A stretch of 64,000 nucleotides of DNA from Paludibacteraceae bacterium (lineage in GTDB: Bacteria; Bacteroidota; Bacteroidia; Bacteroidales; Paludibacteraceae). Both the position numbers and the translations under genes were made by a program. The stretch is taken from positions 1 through 64,000 of the forward strand of contig CAJOMJ010000016.1 in assembly GCA_905235505.1 (NCBI GenBank), in the 5' to 3' direction. The notes under the pieces are model-generated. The model was not told where the DNA came from. It saw nothing but the letters and a program-made list of their open reading frames with translations, and ran no database searches. Of the stretch, positions 42,663-50,699 are shown in pieces (the first letter of the stretch is position 1; each line of letters starts with the position of its first letter).

Positions 42663-43373
42663 TTAAAACTTATAACATACGCCTGCCCTTACGGTAGCAC
42701 CATAGAAGGAGGCATTAAGGTGGAACATTCCTGTAGGTTTGCATTGTGCCTGCAAGAGCACACTCAAGTGGTCTGTCGGCGAATATCTGCCACCAATCAT
42801 GAACAACGGTTGCCATATACGCTCAATCTGAAAGTCATCAGTGTCCGCGAAACGGAAACTGAGATTCCATTTGCTTGCCTGCGGACGCACAAACACCTCT
42901 ATACTGTATAAAAAACCGAACGGCTCCGTCACTATCTCCGACTCAGAATGCCAATTACGCTTGAACTCCAACATATTACGCGTATATACACCGATCTGCA
43001 CGTCCACATAATCCATTCTGTAGCCAAAGCCAAGCGAAGCCGACAACTCATGTATCCGGTTGCGGACAATGGCTTTGTATAGCAGTCGTGTGTCCAAATA
43101 CAACTCACCCACAGGCAATGGAAACAAAGGTCTTGCATCAGCAGAGAGAGTATAGACATTGGCAGTGGATAGTTGCACGGCTCCGTCCAACTCGAAATGC
43201 CTGTTGACGGGAACACGCGTAGTTACATCAAGATTGCCGTAATGACCCCAAGTGTAATTGTAGCCGTACACCCCGAAAGTACGCAATTCCACACTGCGGG
43301 CATCCTCCTGCGCCTGCGTAACCGCCACTCCCACAAGCAGTAAAGCCAACAATAAATTGAATCTCAATCTCAT
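42663..43373 (-). CDS. Outer-membrane beta-barrel-like protein
   Basis: The product has 236 residues from the ATG at 43373 (MRLRFNLLLALLLVGVAVTQAQ); the in-frame ATG at 43409 lies inside the -7 box. After the signal peptide, alternating strands (FGVYGYNYTWGHYGNLDVTTRVPV, LGFGYRMDYVDVQIGVYTRN) end in VRAGVCYKF with a terminal Phe, as in outer-membrane barrels. I recognise no named family. It is the first gene of the operon with the metallophosphoesterase. Confidence 0.8.
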   Translation of the reverse strand: MRLRFNLLLALLLVGVAVTQAQEDARSVELRTFGVYGYNYTWGHYGNLDVTTRVPVNRHFELDGAVQLSTANVYTLSADARPLFPLPVGELYLDTRLLYKAIVRNRIHELSASLGFGYRMDYVDVQIGVYTRNMLEFKRNWHSESEIVTEPFGFLYSIEVFVRPQASKWNLSFRFADTDDFQIERIWQPLFMIGGRYSPTDHLSVLLQAQCKPTGMFHLNASFYGATVRAGVCYKF

Positions 43374-43406
43374 TGAATTGTTCTTAGGTCTGTTTCTTTC
43401 AGTCTG

Positions 43407-43438
43407 CAAAGATAGTGTTTTTGTGTCAATTGTGCAAA
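43407..43438 (-). promoter_or_regulatory. Leftward promoter of barrel/phosphoesterase operon
   Basis: TTTG (43435-43438) and TATCTTTG (43407-43414) have a 20-base gap on the minus strand. It is back-to-back with the pgi promoter, only 12 bases away. Confidence 0.82.
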
Positions 43439-43450
43439 CTCAACAAAAGA

Positions 43451-43482
43451 TTTGTATGTTTGAGAAAAATTACATACCTTTG
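43451..43482 (+). promoter_or_regulatory. Promoter of pgi
   Basis: TTTG (43451-43454) and TACCTTTG (43475-43482) have a 20-base gap. The transcript would begin near 43485 and carry the whole decamer array as 5' leader (about 110 bases). Confidence 0.85.
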
Positions 43483-43490
43483 CACCCGAT

Positions 43491-43590
43491 CAACCATACT
43501 AAACCATTCTAAACCATTCTAAACAATACTAAACAACACTAAACCACTCTAAACAATACTAAACAACACGCACAATATTAAACAACACTA
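43491..43590 (+). repeat. Decamer repeat array 4 in pgi leader
   Basis: About nine units of the CTAAACCATT/CTAAACAATA/CTAAACAACA family are in 10-base register, degenerating at the right end. They sit exactly between the pgi promoter and its start codon. Confidence 0.85.
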
Positions 43591-43596
43591 TATCTC

Positions 43597-44931
43597 ATGA
43601 AACTGAATATTGAAAAAACTTACGGATTTGTAAGCAAGGAAGCAGTAAATGCTTTCAAGAACAAAGCAGACGAAGCACAAAAAATGCTCGTGGAAGGTAC
43701 AGGTGCAGGCGCAGATTTTCTCGGTTGGCTCAACCTGCCTGAGGATATCATGCCGCAACTTGCCGACATTAAGGCCACTGCGGAACTCCTCCGCAATAAC
43801 TGCGACATTATAGTATGTATAGGTATCGGCGGCTCATACCTCGGCGCAAAGGCTGTCATTGAAGCTCTGAGCAACTCGTTTGAGTGGCTGCAGGAAGGTG
43901 CACCGAAAATAGTATATGCAGGTCAGAATATCAGCGAAGATTACCTCTACGAACTGCAGCAACTGCTTCAGGACAAGCGCTTTGGTATAATCTGCATAAG
44001 CAAATCAGGCACCACCACCGAACCCGCACTCGCCTTCCGTCTGCTCAAAACACAACTTGAACAACAGCAGGGAAAAACGGCTGCCAAACAACTCATTGTC
44101 TGCATCACTGACAAAGCACGCGGAGCATTGCGAACTCTCGCGACAAAAGAAGGCTACAAAACCTTCGTCATTGAAGATAACATCGGAGGACGCTTCTCCG
44201 TACTCTCACCCGTGGGTCTCCTTCCTATCGCCTGCGCAGGCTTTGATATCAATCTCCTCATTCAGGGTGCACAACACATGCAGAAAGTATGCGGCATTGA
44301 CACACCGTTCGAAGAAAACCCCGCAGCACAATATGCCGCAGTGCGCAACGCATTGTACAATAGCGGAAAGAAAACGGAACTGCTCGTGAACTTCCACCCT
44401 AAACTCCACTATATTGCTGAGTGGTGGAAACAACTTTATGGCGAGTCGGAGGGGAAAGACCACAAGGGTATCTTCCCCGCTGCAGTTGATTTCACTACCG
44501 ACCTCCACTCTATGGGACAATATATACAAGACGGTGAGCGTCATCTGTTCGAGACCGTAATCAGTGTTGCTCAACCGCAGAAAAAAGTACTCTTCCCCTA
44601 CGACGAAGAGAACCTCGACGGACTTAATTTCCTTGCAGGAAAACGCGTTGACGAAGTCAACAAAATGGCTGAATTGGGCACCATGCTCGCACATGTGGAC
44701 GGAGGTGTGCCTAACATCAAGATTGAAATTGAAAAACTCGATGAGTACTGCCTCGGCGAACTGATCTATTTCTTCTGTCGTGCCTGCGGCATTAGCGGAT
44801 ATCTGCTCGATGTCAATCCTTTCAACCAACCGGGCGTAGAGGCTTACAAGAAAAACATGTTCGCTCTACTCAACAAACCCGGATATGAGAAAGAGAGCGC
44901 GGCCATAAAAGAGAAGTTGGGAAAAGCTTGA
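43597..44931 (+). CDS. pgi: Glucose-6-phosphate isomerase
   Basis: The product has 444 residues, the short bacterial type. Sugar-phosphate isomerase signatures include [31 protein letters not shown], the catalytic [12 protein letters not shown] and a C-terminal [13 protein letters not shown]. It interconverts glucose 6-phosphate and fructose 6-phosphate. It is monocistronic, with a repeat-containing leader. Confidence 0.98.
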   Translation: MKLNIEKTYGFVSKEAVNAFKNKADEAQKMLVEGTGAGADFLGWLNLPEDIMPQLADIKATAELLRNNCDIIVCIGIGGSYLGAKAVIEALSNSFEWLQEGAPKIVYAGQNISEDYLYELQQLLQDKRFGIICISKSGTTTEPALAFRLLKTQLEQQQGKTAAKQLIVCITDKARGALRTLATKEGYKTFVIEDNIGGRFSVLSPVGLLPIACAGFDINLLIQGAQHMQKVCGIDTPFEENPAAQYAAVRNALYNSGKKTELLVNFHPKLHYIAEWWKQLYGESEGKDHKGIFPAAVDFTTDLHSMGQYIQDGERHLFETVISVAQPQKKVLFPYDEENLDGLNFLAGKRVDEVNKMAELGTMLAHVDGGVPNIKIEIEKLDEYCLGELIYFFCRACGISGYLLDVNPFNQPGVEAYKKNMFALLNKPGYEKESAAIKEKLGKA

Positions 44932-45021
44932 CAAGTACTTATAAGATATAAAATCCAAAATGGGTGAATCGGTGGATTGCAGCAGATAATGCACAATTCA
45001 CCGGTTTATCGCATGATTTGG

Positions 45022-45053
45022 TATTGCCCAACCAACAGAAACAACTATCTTTG
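45022..45053 (+). promoter_or_regulatory. Promoter of the RND efflux operon
   Basis: TATCTTTG (45046-45053) is a perfect -7 box; a weak TATTG (45022-45026) lies 19 bases upstream. The ATG of the adaptor gene is at 45062, so the mRNA would have only about 5 leader bases. Confidence 0.6.
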
Positions 45054-45061
45054 CCGACATT

Positions 45062-46084
45062 ATGAAACATATATCATCATTCCTGTCTTTTATCATCGTT
45101 TTCCTGCTGTCTGCATGCCATAATAAAGAGAATTACTCTGACAAAGGGCCGATAGAGACAGACATAATGCGGGTGGAATATTCCAATTCAGTGACCGTGA
45201 ACACTTATGTGGGAAAGGTGGAAGAAAGCACCTCGCTCCAACTGCGTTTTCCGCTCGGTGGCAAGGTTAGCACAGTGAACGTCAAGAAAGGGCAGAGAGT
45301 AAGACAAGGCGAACTTATAGCAACCATTGACGACACCCAGCAACGGAATGCACTTAAGGCAGCGCAAGCAACTCTCAATCAGGCACAAGACGCATACGAA
45401 CGTCTGAAACATGTATATGAAGAAGGTGCATTGGCAGAAGTGAAATGGATAGACTGCCAGACTAAGTTGCAGACAGCTAAAGCCGCAACCGATGCAGCTC
45501 AGCAACAATTGAAAGATTGCAAGTTGTATGCCCCGCAAAGCGGGATAATAGAAGAGTGCGATTTGCGTACAGGTCAGCAACTACTGCCGGGACAAACCGC
45601 CGTTAAACTGATAAACACGGATGGTGTGCAGATAGTGTTCCCTGTACCTGAAACTGAGATTTCAACTATAAACACAGGCGACAAGGCGGAGATTATAGTG
45701 CCTGCATTAAATGATTTGAGACTCGAAGGCACTATCGGGGAGAAAGATATGCTGGGAAATTCTTTGACGCATAGTTACAATGTCAAGATACAAGTACCTA
45801 ACAAAGGAAACATGCTGATGTCAGGCATGATGTGCAAAGTGTCGTGCACAAGCAGTAAAACTGCAGGATATATAATACCCGCCAAATGTGTACAGACTAT
45901 GCAGAATGGAATAAGTGTATGGGTAGTGAAAAACGGCACTGCACACCGACAGACAGTTGCTTCGTCTGCTTATGTGAAAGGCGGGATACTCATAGACAAT
46001 GGTTTGGAAGAAGGAGATACCGTGATTACAAGCGGTTATCAGAAACTTTATGAAGGGGCGAGAGTGAAAGGCAAACAAGAGTAA
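45062..46084 (+). CDS. RND efflux periplasmic adaptor lipoprotein
   Basis: The product has 340 residues with a lipoprotein signal (FIIVFLLSAC). It is a membrane-fusion protein: a lipoyl half (FPLGGKVSTVNVKKGQRVRQGELIATID), an alpha-hairpin coiled coil (AAQATLNQAQDAYERL), the second lipoyl half (LYAPQSGIIEECDLRTGQQL) and beta-barrel/membrane-proximal domains. It is the first gene of a three-gene operon with the pump and the TolC-like channel. The substrate is not predictable. Confidence 0.93.
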   Translation: MKHISSFLSFIIVFLLSACHNKENYSDKGPIETDIMRVEYSNSVTVNTYVGKVEESTSLQLRFPLGGKVSTVNVKKGQRVRQGELIATIDDTQQRNALKAAQATLNQAQDAYERLKHVYEEGALAEVKWIDCQTKLQTAKAATDAAQQQLKDCKLYAPQSGIIEECDLRTGQQLLPGQTAVKLINTDGVQIVFPVPETEISTINTGDKAEIIVPALNDLRLEGTIGEKDMLGNSLTHSYNVKIQVPNKGNMLMSGMMCKVSCTSSKTAGYIIPAKCVQTMQNGISVWVVKNGTAHRQTVASSAYVKGGILIDNGLEEGDTVITSGYQKLYEGARVKGKQE

Positions 46085-46117
46085 AGGTACATCTTTATAA
46101 TAATACGGCGTAAATAA

Positions 46118-49100
46118 ATGAACAAACGCGACCACATACAGGCAGCGATGCGCAATCACGGGATAATATTTTTCGTGGTTGGGGCATTGTGTTTGTTTGG
46201 TATTTGGTCGTTGCCCCAACTTAACAAAGATGAGTTTCCACAGTTTACTATTCGTCAGGCAGTAATAGCCGCAGTATATCCCGGTGCAACTGCGCAGGAG
46301 GTGGAACAGCAAGTGACCAAACCGCTTGAGAGGTTTCTTTTTACATATCAGGAAATAAACAAGAGTACCACCTATTCCGTAAGTGAGGATGGTATAGCAT
46401 ATATCTTCGCCGACTTGCGTGTGGAAGTGGAGCGCAAAGATGAGGTGTGGAGCAAGATAAGAGGTGGTCTTGACCTGTTCAAGAAAACCTCGCTGCCACA
46501 AGGTGTGCTCCAGATTGTTCTCGTGGACGACTTCGGACAGACTTCTTCCATATTGCTTGCAGTGGAGAGTGACCAACGTAATCCACGCGAGTTAGAGCAA
46601 TATGCACTCCAACTGAGCGACAGACTGAGAACAATCCCTGAAATGGGGAATATAAAGATACTCGGGCAACAGCAGGAAGAGATAGTGGTGGCCATTGATG
46701 ATGAGAAACTCTCAGCATACGGAATCAACCAATCTGTACTGTTCGGTCAGTTGGCTATGCAAGGATTCCGCACTACAACTGGCAAAGCGGGAGAGGCCAT
46801 GCTGCATGTTTCGGTACCATACGAGACAGAATATGAAATAGGTGAGCAGATACTGCTTTCCGACCCCGTAACAGGCGGTACGGTGCGACTGAAAGACATT
46901 GCAGATATAAAAAGAGAATACCGCAAATCAGACAAATATATTAACTACTATGAGCAGAAGCTTTGCGCTCCTTCAGTAATTATCTCCGTGGAAATGTATC
47001 CGGGAAATAATATTGTGGCATTCGGTGAGAAGGTGGAAAATAAACTGCAGGAAGCGCGAGCGGATTTCCCACCCGACCTGAAGTTCCACCGTGTAACAGA
47101 CCAACCGAAAGTAGTGGAACACTCGGTAATGTCATTTCTCGGAGACCTGTTGATGAGTATAATGATAGTGATAGTGGTGATGATGATGCTCTTCCCGCTA
47201 CAGACTGCGTTGGTTGCTTCAACCGGAGTGCCCGTATGTACTGCCATCTGCCTCGGTTTGATGTACCTGACCGGAATAGAACTTAACACTGTTACACTCG
47301 CTGCTCTGATTGTGGTGTTAGGAATGATAGTGGATGACTCGGTGATAGTGATAGACGGATACACCAGTCTGCTGGAGAAACGCCACTCCCGATGGTATTC
47401 TGCAAGCGTAAGTACAAAGCAGTTGTTTATTCCTATGACTATAGCCACATGCTCTATTTCTGGCATGTTCTTCCCTATGACCAGGATAATAACAGGGCCG
47501 TTGGGAGAGTTCGTGCAGTTGTTTCCATGGGCAGTGGCATTTGCTCTGACAGCAAGTATATTCTATGCAGTATGGGTAATTCCCTACCTGAGTTTCAAGT
47601 TCGTAAAGATACGCCGTCCGGAGGACATGACCTGGTTCGAACGCGGACAAGAGAAGTTTTTCAGTGCACTACAATCGGGATATAAGCAACTGCTTACTTT
47701 CTGCTTCAAAGTGCCATGGCTTACTATAATTTTTGCCATACTGATGGTCGGACTCGGAGTTTTCACTTTCACCCGCCTTAATGTGCAGATGATGCCTAAA
47801 GCAGAACGGGAGGTGTTTGCTGTTGAGATACACCTTACAGAGGGTAGCACCCTTGAAGAGACTGCCGCCGTCAGCGATTCTATGGCAAGAATACTCGTAC
47901 AAGACGAGCGTGTCCGTTCAGTTACTTCTTTCGTAGGGCAAGCTTCACCGCGTTTCCACGCCACCTATCAGCCGCAGATGTCGAAACCTAACTATACCCA
48001 GTTTATAGTTAACACCATCAATACACAGGCAACTGCGCAGATTCTGAAGGAATATACACCTAAATATGAGGACTATTTCCCAAATGCATACGTCCGCTTC
48101 AAACAAATGGACTATCAGGCTGTTCGTAATCCGATAGAGATACGCATTGAGGGGGAAGACCTTGACGAGATAGAGCGCGTGACCGACTCTGTGAAACTTC
48201 TGCTCCATGAAGTAGAAGAACTCACGTGGATACATTCCGACTATGACGAGACAGCTCAGACGGTAGGAATAGTTCTCAAGCAGGACGAAGCGAGCAGATT
48301 GGGAGTCACAGAGGCGATGTTGTCGGTTTATCTGTCATCACTGACTTCAGGTCTGACTCTCACCACGATATGGGAAGACGACTATCACATTCCCGTGGTA
48401 TTAACTTGTTATGACAAAGATTCATTGACGCAAGAGAAAGTAGAAAACTTAATGGTACCAACAGCCATTCCCTCTGTCTGGGTACCACTGCGCCAAGTGG
48501 CGGATGTTGTGCCACAATGGCGGCATTCTTCTATTCCGCACCGAAACAACATCAGAACCGTAACGGTAGGTGCCGACCTTAGAGGAAAGGCTTCCGCACC
48601 CGCAGTTACGAAGAAGATTGACAAGTTGTTGCAACAGCACGCAAACTTCGGGAGTGACACAGTAAAGATTAAATACGGAGGACTTAACGAAGTCAACAAT
48701 GAGGTGATACCTCAACTGATAATGTCCGTAGTGGCAGCACTGCTCGTTATGTTCATACTACTGTTATTCCACTTTACCAACATAAAGATTTCCATTCTTG
48801 CGCTTTCAATGTCAGTGCTCTGCATATTCGGAACTTGTTTGGGTTTGTACATATTCGGTCTCGACTTCTCCATCACTGCACTGCTCGGCATGGTGAGTCT
48901 GATAGGAATAATTGTAAGGAATGCCATTATCATGTATGAATATGCCGAACATTTAAGAAAGAATGTTCATTATACGGCACGCGATGCGGCTTTCAAAGCA
49001 GGACTCAGGCGGATGAGACCCATCTTCCTGACATCCGCCACCACCGCTCTCGGCGTTATTCCAATGATAATAGCACACACAAGTCTGTGGATGCCGATGG

Positions 49101-49195
49101 GTGTCGTCATTTGCTTCGGTACTATTTTCACTCTGCCGCTTGTTGTTACCGTATTACCCGTTGTGTATTGGAAAGTATATGAGAAAAAACACTGA
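46118..49195 (+). CDS. RND family inner-membrane efflux pump
   Basis: The product has 1025 residues. The architecture is AcrB-like: TM1 near residue 20, a first periplasmic loop, six helices from about 340, a second loop from about 560, and final helices 850-1020. The proton-relay Asp pair is seen in VLGMIVDDSVIVIDG. The late motif GIIVRNAIIMYEYAEHLR is conserved. It exports substrates across the envelope with the adaptor 33 bases upstream and the channel downstream. Confidence 0.95.
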   Translation: MNKRDHIQAAMRNHGIIFFVVGALCLFGIWSLPQLNKDEFPQFTIRQAVIAAVYPGATAQEVEQQVTKPLERFLFTYQEINKSTTYSVSEDGIAYIFADLRVEVERKDEVWSKIRGGLDLFKKTSLPQGVLQIVLVDDFGQTSSILLAVESDQRNPRELEQYALQLSDRLRTIPEMGNIKILGQQQEEIVVAIDDEKLSAYGINQSVLFGQLAMQGFRTTTGKAGEAMLHVSVPYETEYEIGEQILLSDPVTGGTVRLKDIADIKREYRKSDKYINYYEQKLCAPSVIISVEMYPGNNIVAFGEKVENKLQEARADFPPDLKFHRVTDQPKVVEHSVMSFLGDLLMSIMIVIVVMMMLFPLQTALVASTGVPVCTAICLGLMYLTGIELNTVTLAALIVVLGMIVDDSVIVIDGYTSLLEKRHSRWYSASVSTKQLFIPMTIATCSISGMFFPMTRIITGPLGEFVQLFPWAVAFALTASIFYAVWVIPYLSFKFVKIRRPEDMTWFERGQEKFFSALQSGYKQLLTFCFKVPWLTIIFAILMVGLGVFTFTRLNVQMMPKAEREVFAVEIHLTEGSTLEETAAVSDSMARILVQDERVRSVTSFVGQASPRFHATYQPQMSKPNYTQFIVNTINTQATAQILKEYTPKYEDYFPNAYVRFKQMDYQAVRNPIEIRIEGEDLDEIERVTDSVKLLLHEVEELTWIHSDYDETAQTVGIVLKQDEASRLGVTEAMLSVYLSSLTSGLTLTTIWEDDYHIPVVLTCYDKDSLTQEKVENLMVPTAIPSVWVPLRQVADVVPQWRHSSIPHRNNIRTVTVGADLRGKASAPAVTKKIDKLLQQHANFGSDTVKIKYGGLNEVNNEVIPQLIMSVVAALLVMFILLLFHFTNIKISILALSMSVLCIFGTCLGLYIFGLDFSITALLGMVSLIGIIVRNAIIMYEYAEHLRKNVHYTARDAAFKAGLRRMRPIFLTSATTALGVIPMIIAHTSLWMPMGVVICFGTIFTLPLVVTVLPVVYWKVYEKKH

Positions 49196-49203
49196 GAAGT
49201 TTC

Positions 49204-49230
49204 GTAGAGACACAACATTGTCACGTCTCA
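49204..49230 (+). repeat. GTAGAGAC-type hairpin repeat, third copy
   Basis: The sequence gtagagacac...cacgtctca matches the hairpins at 6600 and 11754 at most positions, with stem gagac/gtctc. It lies within the efflux operon between pump and channel genes. Confidence 0.6.
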
Positions 49231-49305
49231 ACAGATTGATAAGTTGTCAGGTTATGTAATCTTCAAATCAAGAGTAAGACTCCGTTCATATTATCAAATT
49301 TCATT

Positions 49306-50628
49306 ATGACAAAGAACAGACTATATACAATATCTGCCGTACTGCTTACGGCTATCTGTCTCAATGCGCAGACACTGGGGCTTGACTCATGTCTTAACAT
49401 CGCCCTGCAGAACAATCTGCAGATGAAGAATGCTAACCTTGAGATTCAGAAAGCGGAGCAGGTCAGATATCAGGCTCTGACCAAATACTTCCCCAACATA
49501 TCAGCACACGCATACGCCTTTCATGCACTTAACCCCTTGATAGAGATCGGTGCAACTGATATTATAAACGGAATAGAAAACGAGGAGGTCAGAACCAATC
49601 TCCGTCAAGCGTATGATGAGATTGCTCCCTATGCCGATTTGGAGAATATGTTCGGGTTCTTCCAATATGGAGTAACTGCGGGTGCCACTGCCATCCAACC
49701 CGTATTCATGGGCGGACAGATTGTAAATGGCAATCGGCTTGCCAAGTTGGGAGTAGATGCAGCCAAACTACAAGCCGAGATAACCAAGCGGGAGACCTTG
49801 AGAGCAGTGGAGCAGACCTACCTGATGATTGTCGGATTAGAGGAGAAGAAAACCACATTGCAGTCCGTCAACCAACTGCTTGACACTCTCACCCACGACT
49901 TGCAAACCGCTATACAATCAGGACTCGCAACGCAAACCGACATGCTGAAAATAGAGCTCCAAAGAGGAGAAAATGAGAGTCTGCAACTGCAGTTAGACAA
50001 CGGCATCACTCTTGCCAAACAGGCATTGTGTTCCCAACTTGGCATACCCTACTCCGACTCGCTCCAAGTGGATACTGCGAACATTCCTGACATAACAGCC
50101 TCTGCCATGCCCCGACCTGAGAAAACTCTGCTTGACATCAATGTAAGGAAGGAAAAACTTATAAAGAAGATGGAAGTGGGGAAAGCTCTGCCACAGATTG
50201 CAGTCGGCGGTTCGTATGCATACAACCGTATCCTCAAAGACCAAAACAGATACAACGGATTGCTCTTCGCCACGGTGCAAGTGCCTCTGACTGATTGGTG
50301 GGAAACAGGGCACAAAATTAAAGAGCGCAATCTGCAGACCGAGCAGGCAGAAAACAGCCGGCAATATCTTAATGAGCAGATGGAATTGCAATCGTTGCAG
50401 GCCCAACAAGAGGTGCTTCTCGCTATAAAGAAGATAGAGATAGCAGACAAGGCTGTTACCAATGCCACTGAAAACGTTCGTATCACAAGAGTTAATTACG
50501 AAGCAGGGCTTGTCCCCTTAAGTGAACTCCTCGAAGCACGCACCCTGCTCATGAAAGCCCAAAACGACCTCACAGATGCACAACTGCAACTCCGCTTCGC
50601 CCAAAGAAAAGCAGAGGACTATAAGTGA
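49306..50628 (+). CDS. TolC-family outer-membrane channel
   Basis: The product has 440 residues with a signal peptide (SAVLLTAICLNAQ). It has two outer-membrane-efflux-protein repeats: LDSCLNIALQNNLQMKNA at the start, long helices (EQTYLMIVGLEEKKTTLQSVNQLL), GGSYAYNRIL, and VNYEAGLVPLSELLEARTLL near the end. It forms the exit duct for the RND pump. It lies 110 bases downstream of the pump gene. Confidence 0.94.
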   Translation: MTKNRLYTISAVLLTAICLNAQTLGLDSCLNIALQNNLQMKNANLEIQKAEQVRYQALTKYFPNISAHAYAFHALNPLIEIGATDIINGIENEEVRTNLRQAYDEIAPYADLENMFGFFQYGVTAGATAIQPVFMGGQIVNGNRLAKLGVDAAKLQAEITKRETLRAVEQTYLMIVGLEEKKTTLQSVNQLLDTLTHDLQTAIQSGLATQTDMLKIELQRGENESLQLQLDNGITLAKQALCSQLGIPYSDSLQVDTANIPDITASAMPRPEKTLLDINVRKEKLIKKMEVGKALPQIAVGGSYAYNRILKDQNRYNGLLFATVQVPLTDWWETGHKIKERNLQTEQAENSRQYLNEQMELQSLQAQQEVLLAIKKIEIADKAVTNATENVRITRVNYEAGLVPLSELLEARTLLMKAQNDLTDAQLQLRFAQRKAEDYK

Positions 50629-50699
50629 GAAAAGGTCCGACAAGATTGATACGTTCGAAAAGTCCTATCCGTTGTGTAGAGAAGTTTTATTGCCGCATC

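Noticed and set aside
44932..45045. Terminator after pgi
   Set aside because: Only a 7-bp stem (ggtgaat/attcacc) with a long loop and no T-run is seen; it is too weak to call.
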